Assembly: GCA_022450045.1 (NCBI GenBank)
Contig: JAKURD010000007.1
Location: 1-64,000, forward strand
Direction of reading: 5' to 3'
From: Gracilimonas sp.
Lineage (GTDB): Bacteria > Bacteroidota > Rhodothermia > Balneolales > Balneolaceae
Length of the DNA stretch: 64,000 bases
Each line of letters begins with the position of its first letter. Within the stretch, counting starts at the first letter, position 1. A program made the position numbers and the translations under genes. The notes below the pieces were generated by a model. That model was given only the letters and a program-made list of their open reading frames with translations, was not told the origin of the DNA and ran no database searches. Shown here in pieces: positions 52,638-60,743 of the stretch.

Positions 52638-53330
52638 ATGAATACACAGCATTTAACAGCAGAGCAGGTTAAGTCGATACAGGTTGGGTTTATAAACAAA
52701 GTATATGGATGGATGGCTCTTGCATTAGCCATTACCGGGTTTGTGGCACTCCGCACGGCCAGCTCAGAGTTGATCGATATGATTGCTGGAAATCAAATCC
52801 TGTTCTTTGGAATTATTATTGCCGAGTTAGGACTCGTTGTTTGGCTTTCAAGCAGGATCGAGCATATGAATGCAGCCAAAGCCATTTCATTATTCTTACT
52901 GTATTCTGCATTAAACGGACTTACATTTTCGATCTTGTTTCTGGTGTACACTTCCGGTTCAATAGCCTCCACTTTCTTCATTACTGCCGGTACGTTTGGG
53001 GTGATGAGTGCCTATGGGTATTTTACCAAAAAAGACCTTACCAGCTGGGGAAATATCCTTTTTATGGGTTTGATAGGGATCATTATTGCAAGCGTGGTAA
53101 ATATTTTTTGGCATAACGAAACATTGTATTGGGGAATTACCTATATCGGGGTTTTAGTTTTTGTGGGGCTTACGGCTTACGACACGCAGAAGATCAAAAA
53201 GATGAGCCTGGAACTGGATGTGGATTCTGAAGAGGGAAGCAAGGGTGCCATTATAGGCGCTTTGGCACTGTATCTGGATTTTATTAATCTCTTTATCATG
53301 CTGCTGAGGGTTTTCGGCCAGCGTAAATAA
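52638..53330 (+). CDS. Bax inhibitor-1/YccA family membrane protein
   Basis: 230 aa with seven predicted helices. Family pattern: YGWMALALAITGFVALRTAS at the N-terminus, SRIEHMNAAKAISLFLLYSA, LNGLTFSILFLVYTSGSIAS, GVLVFVGLTAYDTQKIKKMS and ALYLDFINLFIMLLRVFG at the C-terminus, including the conserved Asp residues of the putative channel. May affect FtsH-dependent proteolysis or ion leak, by comparison with YccA; not shown here. Confidence 0.92.
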   Translation: MNTQHLTAEQVKSIQVGFINKVYGWMALALAITGFVALRTASSELIDMIAGNQILFFGIIIAELGLVVWLSSRIEHMNAAKAISLFLLYSALNGLTFSILFLVYTSGSIASTFFITAGTFGVMSAYGYFTKKDLTSWGNILFMGLIGIIIASVVNIFWHNETLYWGITYIGVLVFVGLTAYDTQKIKKMSLELDVDSEEGSKGAIIGALALYLDFINLFIMLLRVFGQRK

Positions 53331-53419
53331 GTTGTTTGTAAACGGCATGTTCAAAGTGTCCGTTATCGAATTGGGATTGAAATTGACATAATTTTTGTAT
53401 TTCCTGAAAAAGGAAATAC

Positions 53420-53674
53420 ATGGATGTACGAAAGAAACTCTCAACAGCTGACAAGAACAGAATCATAGAAATGGCATGGGAAGACCGTACTCCGTTTGAT
53501 GCCATTGAATTTCAGTTTGGGCTCACAGAAGCAGAAACTATCGAGCTTATGCGATCAGAAATGAAGTCTTCCAGCTTCAAGATGTGGAGAAAGCGAGTAT
53601 CCGGACGAAAAACCAAGCACCGTAAGAAACGTAAGGATGAGGTAAACAGGTTCGTAAGTGCCAATCAATACTAA
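53420..53674 (+). CDS. TIGR03643/DUF2805 family protein
   Basis: 84 aa, basic. IIEMAWEDRTPFDAIEFQFG, LTEAETIELMRSEMKSSSFK and MWRKRVSGRKTKH are the signature of this small family; the pattern is a helix-turn-helix-like N-terminus with a lysine/arginine tail, suggesting nucleic-acid binding. No function is known to me. Confidence 0.88.
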   Translation: MDVRKKLSTADKNRIIEMAWEDRTPFDAIEFQFGLTEAETIELMRSEMKSSSFKMWRKRVSGRKTKHRKKRKDEVNRFVSANQY

Positions 53675-53727
53675 GCTGATAGGTTTTTTAGATCATTAAA
53701 AATCTCATAGCTAATTCGATTTTTTTT

Positions 53728-53735
53728 TACCTTTG
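53728..53735 (+). promoter_or_regulatory. -7 element upstream of merC
   Basis: TACCTTTG matches TAnnTTTG exactly, 45 nt before the merC start. No clear -33 TTG was found. Confidence 0.4.
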
Positions 53736-53780
53736 GGGCTCTGAAAAATTCACCAACCAAGAATAGCTTTCAAAGTTTAG

Positions 53781-54167
53781 ATGGGCACTGCGAACAAACA
53801 AGATAAAAAGGGATTGTGGGATCGACTGGGGATAGGTTTATCTGGATTATGTGCCATTCATTGTTTATTGGTTCCGGTCTTTGTGTCATTGATACCACTT
53901 TGGCCGGCTTTGGAGGAATTTCATGAATACACACACCTTGTTTTTTTTCTGGCAATAGCTCCGGCTGTGATCTTATCCGTTAAGAATCGAAAAGATCTTA
54001 AAGCCGTTTCAGGATATTTATTCATTGGGTTAGCGATCATCTTTTTGGCCTGGCTGTTCAACAATCAGCTTGGCGAATATGGAGAAGCAGGGGTCACACT
54101 GATAGGAAGCGTGTTGTTGATTCGTGGTCACTGGCTGAACTATAAAACCAAAATGAAGCTGGGTTAA
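53781..54167 (+). CDS. MerC-domain membrane protein
   Basis: 128 aa with four helices. The MerC motif GLSGLCAIHCLLVPVFVSLI (~22-41) has the Cys-x3-Cys pair in the first helix that binds mercury in true MerC. Many Bacteroidota have such stand-alone proteins without a mer operon, and no merA or merR is here, so the metal is uncertain. The ORF overlaps the convergent oxidase gene by 4 nt. Confidence 0.85.
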   Translation: MGTANKQDKKGLWDRLGIGLSGLCAIHCLLVPVFVSLIPLWPALEEFHEYTHLVFFLAIAPAVILSVKNRKDLKAVSGYLFIGLAIIFLAWLFNNQLGEYGEAGVTLIGSVLLIRGHWLNYKTKMKLG

Positions 54168-55273
54168 AGCCGGGACCCTAAAAGCTCAGCTACTTTTAAT
54201 GCACATCCCCAACTTAACGTTACCCCCGCACCACCGTGTCCGTAATTGTGGATAAACAATTTATCACCGATCTCTTCTGTCTCCAGTCGTAATCCATTTT
54301 CTTTTTTTCGGATGTATCGGTAACCAAGTTTTGCTTTTGGTGGATTTAGTTTTTTTAAGTCAATGCCAAAAGTGTGTTTCATGATATCAGCATGAATCTC
54401 TACAATTTGAGCCGGGACTTTGAGGCTATCTATGATAATGGAAGGTTCCTGAACGGTTTCCCCCTGCCAGTTCCCGGCTTTGTCTATCCGTCCTGCTTGC
54501 CTGCTTCCGCCGAGTACCCACCCATCTTTTCGGGGATAGCAATATACGTCTTGGCGAGTACCTGATTCAGTTTGGTAAACATTCGGATCCGGAGAGAAAT
54601 TATAGGATACCGGGTTTTTACGGGGACTTAAAAGCTGAGGTGCACCTTTAATATTAAGAATATGACCACGATAAATGAGATCATGCTTATCATCAAAGAG
54701 CTTTACGGCACCGATCTCAGAACAATTTACAATATGGTCATAAGGAAGCGAGGGAAGATCTTCAGGCTGAAGATCTTTTTTCCGAAAATGGATTCTCCGG
54801 CTCAATGTCCGGCCAATCAATTCAGGGAAGTAAACATTCCAGTCAGCAAAGTAACCGCTGAATTTCCATCCGGATTTGATGTCTTGTTTTGGATGCTTAG
54901 GGTGAAATCCATGTTTGAATTCATCCCAGGTTGCCAGGTTTTTCAGAAATTTGGCGTAACCAGGCAGCGACTGTTTGTAAGCAAACAGCTCAAAATGCTC
55001 CTTTAATTTCACCCCGGGAAAACTCTCCTCGTATAAAGACTGGAAATAATTGTCACTGACTCTAAATATCTCAAGTAAGTCATCGGAATAAACAGAGTGA
55101 GGAATAATAGAGGCAGCCGGATATAAGCTCGAAAACTCCGGGTTCATAATGGCAGTACGGGGATCTTCTTTTGAAATGATGGTCACATCCCAACCTTTTT
55201 CATACAGAATGAATGCAGTCGTTAGTCCACTTACGCCACTGCCAATGATGGCAATTTTTTGTTTTTTCTTCAT
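54164..55273 (-). CDS. D-amino-acid-oxidase-like FAD-dependent oxidoreductase
   Basis: 369 aa. N-terminal FAD-binding motif IAIIGSGVSGLTTAFILYEK. The C-terminal signature NYGHGGAGVTLSWGCA is that of D-amino-acid/D-aspartate oxidases. The PRKDGWVLGGSRQAG segment and the YRYIRKKENGLRLETE active-site region are present. It should oxidise a D-amino acid to imino acid with H2O2 formation; substrate choice (neutral or acidic) is not determined. Monocistronic. Confidence 0.85.
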   Translation of the reverse strand: MKKKQKIAIIGSGVSGLTTAFILYEKGWDVTIISKEDPRTAIMNPEFSSLYPAASIIPHSVYSDDLLEIFRVSDNYFQSLYEESFPGVKLKEHFELFAYKQSLPGYAKFLKNLATWDEFKHGFHPKHPKQDIKSGWKFSGYFADWNVYFPELIGRTLSRRIHFRKKDLQPEDLPSLPYDHIVNCSEIGAVKLFDDKHDLIYRGHILNIKGAPQLLSPRKNPVSYNFSPDPNVYQTESGTRQDVYCYPRKDGWVLGGSRQAGRIDKAGNWQGETVQEPSIIIDSLKVPAQIVEIHADIMKHTFGIDLKKLNPPKAKLGYRYIRKKENGLRLETEEIGDKLFIHNYGHGGAGVTLSWGCALKVAELLGSRL

Positions 55274-55384
55274 AAGAAAATATACCGGCTTTCAGGCAAG
55301 AATAAATATGAGGATATGAACTTATTGAAGTTGTATCAAGTAACTTATTTTGGTAATTTTATTTCTAATCAGACAGGCTAAGAC

Positions 55385-56236
55385 GTGCAAAAATTAACTT
55401 TTCTTGTTGTAATAGCTTTAATCGCTTTGGGCAGTATTTCGTGTAATTTGCTTACCGTGGAAGATGAGCCTTCGGAATATCCTACCATTTATCCACGCTT
55501 AGAAATGTCGGAATTACAAGAGATGAACTCTGAATATCATCAAGCTAATGATGGTCGTTTGTGCTCAACCCTGAATGAGTATGGCTTAACAGGATTCAGT
55601 AAGGTTCTTTTTGAAGACGGACGAAGCACTTGTCAAGACCGGGATGTTGTTCGCATAGAAATGAATAATACAGATACACTCGAGAGTTCAGCAAAAAAAT
55701 CGTTGATAAAAAACACGAGGTATACTGGTGTTGAAGACACAGCATCTTTGCGACTCTTAAGAATGGAGCCACTAGCAGGATGCATTATTTGTGAAGGTCC
55801 GGATCAAAAATCTGAAAATATAGAATGGAAGCTCACTTTTGATAACCAGGTTATAGATTCTGTGGAAGTTCAGGGAACTGAGATCATTGTAATCCTGGAT
55901 GCCTTGGGAGTTAGCGAGATCTGGGGAAATTGGTATCCTGAGTTTAATGTACCAGCATTTGTAAATTTTGGATACATGGACGTTCAGGAAGGTATGAAAG
56001 GGTGGGAGATTGATATGAGAAATTATACCGGAGAAGAAACAATCTATACTGTTCAGGAGCAGGATGTGACAGAGCGGCCGTATAAAGTTTATCTGCCTGT
56101 TGAAAATGAAAAAGGTCTTCAGATCCGTACTTGCTGGGCAGTTCCTATTTCTAACAGCACAAACGAAAATTTTAAAGGATGGTTCGCTTACGTGGATATC
56201 AAGGAGGGTTTTTTGGTAGATTTAGTCGCCAGATAA
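55385..56236 (+). CDS. Hypothetical lipoprotein
   Basis: 283 aa, starting at GTG. Lipobox LIALGSISC (Cys20). Six further cysteines (for example RLCSTLN, RSTCQDR, GCIICEGP, RTCWAVP) suggest disulfide-stabilised beta structure. I recognise no family. It stands alone between a convergent oxidase and the response regulator gene. Confidence 0.7.
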   Translation: MQKLTFLVVIALIALGSISCNLLTVEDEPSEYPTIYPRLEMSELQEMNSEYHQANDGRLCSTLNEYGLTGFSKVLFEDGRSTCQDRDVVRIEMNNTDTLESSAKKSLIKNTRYTGVEDTASLRLLRMEPLAGCIICEGPDQKSENIEWKLTFDNQVIDSVEVQGTEIIVILDALGVSEIWGNWYPEFNVPAFVNFGYMDVQEGMKGWEIDMRNYTGEETIYTVQEQDVTERPYKVYLPVENEKGLQIRTCWAVPISNSTNENFKGWFAYVDIKEGFLVDLVAR

Positions 56237-56273
56237 GAGCCTTATGATTTTTATTTCAAAAGCACGACAAATA

Positions 56274-56304
56274 TTTGTAACATTTTTTGTCTTTAGTACT
56301 CTTG
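56274..56304 (+). promoter_or_regulatory. Promoter of the response regulator gene
   Basis: TTTG (56274-56277), a 19-nt spacer and TACTCTTG (56297-56304) match the Bacteroidota TTTG-N19-TAnnTTTG layout with one mismatch, ~40 nt before the start. Confidence 0.55.
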
Positions 56305-56345
56305 ATAGTCGGGTAATATTAATCTCAAGCTAAAAAGGATATAAG

Positions 56346-56717
56346 TTGGCAGAACTGACACATAAGATACTAATAGTAGAAGATGACATGATAATTTCAT
56401 TGGTTGTAGAAAATATGATCAAAAAATTAGGTCATGAACTGATAGGTAAAGCTGCATCAGGAGAAGATGCCATTGAACTGGCGAAGGAGTATAAGCCGGA
56501 TATAATTCTTATGGATATTCGTTTGAAAGGAGAGATGGATGGTATTGAGGCGATAAATCAGATCAAACAGCACATAGATACTAATGTGATCTACCTTACG
56601 GGAAATTCTGATAAAACTAATTATGACCGGGCTAAAGCAACCAAATGTATCGATCTTATTTCTAAGCCATTCACAATAGGTGAGCTCACCCGTTCTTTGG
56701 AGTTGGTCCCGGAATAG
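56346..56717 (+). CDS. Single-domain CheY-like response regulator
   Basis: 123 aa, starting at TTG. Acidic pocket VEDD (residues ~11-14), phospho-acceptor Asp in IILMDIRLKGEMDG (~59), Thr in IYLTGNSD (~87) and Lys in ISKPF (~108). There is no output domain, so it would act on a partner or as a phosphate relay. No histidine kinase is adjacent. The next gene, 60 nt downstream, is a repeat-bearing membrane protein. Confidence 0.9.
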   Translation: MAELTHKILIVEDDMIISLVVENMIKKLGHELIGKAASGEDAIELAKEYKPDIILMDIRLKGEMDGIEAINQIKQHIDTNVIYLTGNSDKTNYDRAKATKCIDLISKPFTIGELTRSLELVPE

Positions 56718-56777
56718 TTTCGTATCTTTTTTAATAATTGAACGTAGCAGAGTCCATATTAAAAATGGGCATTTATC

Positions 56778-57554
56778 ATGGATACAAAATTTAAAAACCT
56801 GCGAAACGATCTCGAAGATCTCGAAGATGATGGACAGTTAGACTTTGATGGAGGAATAACAACATCAAGCAGTAAGTCTGGTACCAAACTGGCCAACTAT
56901 ATTTTACTTTTCGCCTTTATTGCCACCCTTACCTTTTATGCCGGCTCAAGGATCAATTTTTCAGGTATTGAATTAAATCCTATCGAAAATTTTGTTCAGG
57001 AATTCAATCAACCCAGTGAGGAGCTCTTGAATGGAATGGGAACGTGGCTGGAAGAAATGGGATATGGTGCCTTAACGCATGAAGAGCTTATAGATTTACG
57101 GAATGAGGGGGTAACTGCAACGTTTACTTCTCAGGTCAGAGAGGCCGGCTTCCCTAATGTTACGCTCGAAGAAATGGTTGAATTAGGAAACGCAGGGGTA
57201 AGTGCATCGTATATAACTGGAATCCAGGATGCCGGTTATCCTGATATCACCCTTGATGAAATTATAGAGTTAGAAAATGCGGGGGTCAGTACTACATTCA
57301 CGCGAATGATGGGTGAACTGGGGTATGAGCTTACGGTTCAGGATTTACTGGACCTTGAGCGGGGAAATGTAACGGCTTATTTCACCAGCAATATGCTGGA
57401 TCTGGGATATACGCGGGAAGAGCTGACCAAGGAAAATCTTGTCAGAATGCGAAATATTAGCGTTACCCATCAGCAGGCTGAGCGGTTAATGAATGAAAGG
57501 GGTGAAAGACTCACCGTTGATGAACTAATACGGAACCGGATCAGTAATCAATAG
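56778..57554 (+). CDS. Single-pass membrane protein with tandem ~35-residue GV-repeats
   Basis: 258 aa. Acidic cytoplasmic N-terminus, one helix (~39-56), then four or five repeats. They run ELIDLRNEGVTATFTSQVRE, EMVELGNAGVSASYITGIQD, EIIELENAGVSTTFTRMMGE, DLLDLERGNVTAYFTSNMLD and NLVRMRNISVTHQQAERLMN, each with an aGypdlTlde-like linker (AGFPNVTLE, AGYPDITLD). The repeats look like helical pairs and may bind protein or peptide. Similar repeats occur in other envelope proteins of the phylum, but I cannot name this family. The neighbours are a response regulator and an outer-membrane protein. Confidence 0.75.
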   Translation: MDTKFKNLRNDLEDLEDDGQLDFDGGITTSSSKSGTKLANYILLFAFIATLTFYAGSRINFSGIELNPIENFVQEFNQPSEELLNGMGTWLEEMGYGALTHEELIDLRNEGVTATFTSQVREAGFPNVTLEEMVELGNAGVSASYITGIQDAGYPDITLDEIIELENAGVSTTFTRMMGELGYELTVQDLLDLERGNVTAYFTSNMLDLGYTREELTKENLVRMRNISVTHQQAERLMNERGERLTVDELIRNRISNQ

Positions 57555-57627
57555 AGATAGATTAGCATTTGGAACAATTTACGTTCTGGCCACTACAAGT
57601 AATAAATACAAATAAAACATTGCTCAA

Positions 57628-58194
57628 ATGAAAAAATTAGTTACATTTCTATCTTTAATGGCGATAACAGCACTTTTCTCACAAGCTTTCGCTCAACAAT
57701 ACTTAATCGAAAATGCCTCAGGGATAGGGCCAAAACTTGGATTCTATAAAGCCCCTGATGCTGAAGATGGCACCATGTTCATTGGCATCCAAACAAGATC
57801 CAAAGGGAAATATTTCGGCGGAGAATTTTCGCTTGAGTACAGAGGGGAACAAAACTACAGCACAACCAATGGAGAGTTGACCATACGCCAGATACCGATC
57901 ACCGGTTCGTTGATGCTATTTGCTCCTTTATCTGAGAACTTTGCCCCATATGGACTGGCAGGACTCGGCGCTTACTACACCTTTTATGATTACGACGGTG
58001 GTTTTATTAATCCCGGTGATGATGCAGAGGTGAATGTAGGATACCATTTAGGGTTTGGAGCGGATCTGGCTGTCTCAGAATCGGCCGCTTTCAATGTCGA
58101 TTATCGATATCTGTTCTTAGATGGGAATGACAGCATTCCTGAAAAAGAATTCAGCGGAAACGTACTTTCAGTCGGGCTCACATTTTATTTCTAA
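57628..58194 (+). CDS. Small outer-membrane beta-barrel protein
   Basis: 188 aa with signal peptide (LFSQAFAQ). Barrel pattern (KLGFYKAPDAEDGTMFIGIQ, YLIENASG, APYGLAGLGAYYTFYDYD, GYHLGFGADLAVSESAAFNV) ending SVGLTFYF with a terminal Phe, the barrel-assembly signal. Resembles OmpX/Ail-like eight-stranded barrels. A strong terminator follows. Confidence 0.82.
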   Translation: MKKLVTFLSLMAITALFSQAFAQQYLIENASGIGPKLGFYKAPDAEDGTMFIGIQTRSKGKYFGGEFSLEYRGEQNYSTTNGELTIRQIPITGSLMLFAPLSENFAPYGLAGLGAYYTFYDYDGGFINPGDDAEVNVGYHLGFGADLAVSESAAFNVDYRYLFLDGNDSIPEKEFSGNVLSVGLTFYF

Positions 58195-58215
58195 GCTGAA
58201 AAAGCCTTATTTTAA

Positions 58216-58249
58216 AATCCCGCATCCAAACCGATGCGGGATTTTTTTT
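58216..58249 (+). terminator. Intrinsic terminator after the barrel gene
   Basis: A perfect 11-bp stem, AATCCCGCATC (58216-58226) with GATGCGGGATT (58233-58243), has a 6-nt loop and T8. Confidence 0.93.
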
Positions 58250-58274
58250 GAATTAAATCACCCACAGAGCTACA

Positions 58275-59198
58275 ATGGCGGAAATCATCCTCCCAGAAGT
58301 TGAATTGAATATCTACTCACCCAAAGATCCGACCGAGATCACGGTCGTTGAAAATTACGTTTGCACAAAAGAAAGCAGCCCAAACTTTGTGCGTCATGTC
58401 ACTTTTGATGTTTCAGGAACTGATCTGGAGGGGCGGGTAAGAATCGGGCAATCCATAGGGATCTTGCCTCCCGGTGAAGATGAACGGGGCAAACCCCACA
58501 AGCTAAGGCTGTATTCTGTTTCCTCGCCAACAGCGGGAGAAGGGGGAGAACCACACCTGATATCCACTACGGTTAAAAGAACCATCGAAGAGCTGGATGG
58601 CAAATTATACATGGGAGTTTGCTCAAATTATCTTGCAGATCTAAAACCCGGCGATAAAGTTAAAGCTACGGGCCCAAGCGGAAAAAGATTTTTACTTCCT
58701 GAAAACGAAAGGGATTTCAACTATGTATTCTTTGCTACGGGAACAGGAATCGCTCCTTTCCGGGGCATGATCATGGAGCTACTGGAATCTGATTATGAGG
58801 GGAAGATCGTGCTCGTTTTTGGTGCGGCATATAGAACAGACCTCATCTACCCCGATTATTTCATGGAGATGGAAAAGAAGCACGATAACTTCAGATATAT
58901 TGCAAAAATATCCCGGGAAGACCGTCGCCCGGATGGCTCTAAATACTATGTTCAAACAGCCATCGAGGATGAAGAAGAAATATTGGACCCGATCTTTAGT
59001 AAGGAAAATACACTGGTTTATATCTGTGGGATCAAAGGGATGGAAGCAGGGATCTACAAGAGCCTGGCTAAAAAAGGGTTTTCAGAATACCTGCTGCTCA
59101 AAGGCGACTATGTGGATATGGATCCCGATGATTGGGATTGGGAAGAAATGCGCCGAAATGTAAAGCCCGGTCCCCGCACTTTCGAGGAAGTATATTAG
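58275..59198 (+). CDS. Plant-type ferredoxin-NADP+ reductase
   Basis: 307 aa. FAD site RLYSVSS (78-84) and GVCSNYL (114-120), the NADP-binding GTGIAPFRG (155-163), and a C-terminal Tyr (FEEVY) that stacks on the flavin in plant-type enzymes. It moves electrons between ferredoxin/flavodoxin and NADP(H). Plant-type rather than the thioredoxin-reductase-like FNR common in many Bacteroidota. Its ATG is 25 nt past the upstream terminator. Confidence 0.9.
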   Translation: MAEIILPEVELNIYSPKDPTEITVVENYVCTKESSPNFVRHVTFDVSGTDLEGRVRIGQSIGILPPGEDERGKPHKLRLYSVSSPTAGEGGEPHLISTTVKRTIEELDGKLYMGVCSNYLADLKPGDKVKATGPSGKRFLLPENERDFNYVFFATGTGIAPFRGMIMELLESDYEGKIVLVFGAAYRTDLIYPDYFMEMEKKHDNFRYIAKISREDRRPDGSKYYVQTAIEDEEEILDPIFSKENTLVYICGIKGMEAGIYKSLAKKGFSEYLLLKGDYVDMDPDDWDWEEMRRNVKPGPRTFEEVY

Positions 59199-59217
59199 AT
59201 TTTGAATGGATATTCAG

Positions 59218-59790
59218 TTAGGAATGAATTTTGGTCACCCCTCCTGAAACCACAAAACGCATGAAATTAGTAGGATCCGTTTTGATCGGGGTGATCTTGT
59301 CTCTGGGTACGATATATAAATTTCCGGAGACGTTATAAGAGTGCGGGCAATAAACAGCAACTTCATCTTCCAGACCAAAATGCTTTAGCGATTCTTCAGT
59401 AATAAATCCGAAGCGTTTCATCCCTGCCGGTTCACTGAATTCTACATAGACTGGTTTTTTGAATTTCTTCTTATCGCCTACAAAAGCTTCGGTCAGATCT
59501 TTAAGGGAAGAATATACAATATTGATCAGCGGTGTCTTCGTCATCATTTTTTCGAACAGATACACAATTGGCTTTGCGAATGTCTGGGTCATGATAAAAC
59601 CAAAAAAGGTGATAAGAAGAAAACCCGTTAGGATCCCAAGTCCGGGAATTTCGTATGTAAACCAGCTGAACAGCAGATTGTTAAAAAGGTCGTTCATCCA
59701 AATGAGTGTAGAATACACAACATACCCGGTTACAAAAAGTGGGAGAATGATTAGCATTCCGCGGAAAAAATAATTCAGAATTGTTTTCAT
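59218..59790 (-). CDS. DUF502 membrane protein
   Basis: 190 aa. Two N-terminal helices (~8-30 and ~50-70), the MMTKTPLINIVYSSLKDLTE segment, EFSEPAGMKRFGFITEE and a VVSGGVTKIHS end are the DUF502 pattern. Unknown function; convergent with the reductase gene, with 19 nt between the stops. Confidence 0.88.
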   Translation of the reverse strand: MKTILNYFFRGMLIILPLFVTGYVVYSTLIWMNDLFNNLLFSWFTYEIPGLGILTGFLLITFFGFIMTQTFAKPIVYLFEKMMTKTPLINIVYSSLKDLTEAFVGDKKKFKKPVYVEFSEPAGMKRFGFITEESLKHFGLEDEVAVYCPHSYNVSGNLYIVPRDKITPIKTDPTNFMRFVVSGGVTKIHS

Positions 59791-59976
59791 AATAGCTCAG
59801 ATGATTTTGATTTCAGGTGAATCTACTATTTAAACATAAAAGATGTGAACGCTCATTGTTAGCTTTGAGATTTGATGCCGTACTTATCAATGATCGATTA
59901 GCGAATTTTGAACCAGATTAGGTTCATTTTGAGCCTGCACCGATTCCTATGGCGTAGTTACCTAACAAGTTTAAAT

Positions 59977-60056
59977 CTTTACTGGTGTTTTAGCCAGGAA
60001 ATTTCTCCTCCTTGTAAGAAATCAGGAGGAGGATGGATGTTGCCAGGAAGTAGAGC
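59977..60056. repeat. Copy 1 of an ~80-nt dispersed repeat
   Basis: Shares the series TTTACT-GT-TTA-CCA, TTTCTCCTCC, GAAATCAGGAGGAGG or GAGATCAAGAGGAGGG, TGTTGCCA with 63757-63835, in the same orientation. The CTCCTCC/GGAGGAGG arms can pair. Confidence 0.65.
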
Positions 60057-60078
60057 GCGTTCCTGCAAGCTTGCTCGT

Positions 60079-60684
60079 TCAGTGCCTTTTCTTTGATTGA
60101 TCTGCGAATAACCGGTCAACTATCTTCGTTGCTGAATTATCTTCAGCAGCATAGTGAAACAACATAGCTGCCACTACAAACGCCGTAATGAAGAATCCGT
60201 TTATAGCAAGGATCTCATACACAGAACTTGCCGGTACCTCAGCCATTCCCGTTAAAAGTGCAGCTATGGTAATTATTGCCTGTATTGCTGCCATGGAACA
60301 TAAGGTAATTATCATCCCATTAGCTTTAAAACGCGCAATAAAAGCGCCCATTACTCCAACACCTATCACAAGGAAATACAGTAAATTGAACGCGTTATTT
60401 TCGGAACCAATGAGACCAACTGCAAGGTTACTCCAAATAAGGAAGAGACCGGTTAAAAGCGCAAACCCAACAGCTACCCTGTAAGCAATTCTTTTGGACT
60501 TCCGAGTGATCAAGTTATAGGTAATTCCGGTTCCAAAGATCATTATCCCTGCTAAAATAAAATCAGAAAGAGTCCATATCACATCTTCTGAAAATCTCAT
60601 TGCTATGAAAGGTATCAGTAATAGTAATCCGGTTACGATAGCCGGATAGGTGAAAGCTTTGGATAAATTTTGTTCTGTATTCAT
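60079..60684 (-). CDS. Six-helix membrane protein of unknown function
   Basis: 201 aa, with hydrophobic helices at ~14-30, ~37-57, ~67-87, ~99-117, ~121-142 and ~157-180. The C-terminus is polar (FADQSKKRH). No family is recognised. It is the last gene of a minus-strand row of membrane proteins with a winged-helix regulator. Confidence 0.7.
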   Translation of the reverse strand: MNTEQNLSKAFTYPAIVTGLLLLIPFIAMRFSEDVIWTLSDFILAGIMIFGTGITYNLITRKSKRIAYRVAVGFALLTGLFLIWSNLAVGLIGSENNAFNLLYFLVIGVGVMGAFIARFKANGMIITLCSMAAIQAIITIAALLTGMAEVPASSVYEILAINGFFITAFVVAAMLFHYAAEDNSATKIVDRLFADQSKKRH

Positions 60685-60743
60685 GGTTGTTACCTGTATT
60701 ATGTTTGTATTTAAAAGACAATTATTAAACGGTTGTTATAGTA

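Noticed and set aside
53781..54167. Mercury resistance operon
   Set aside because: Only a merC-like gene is present, with no merR, merT, merP or merA.
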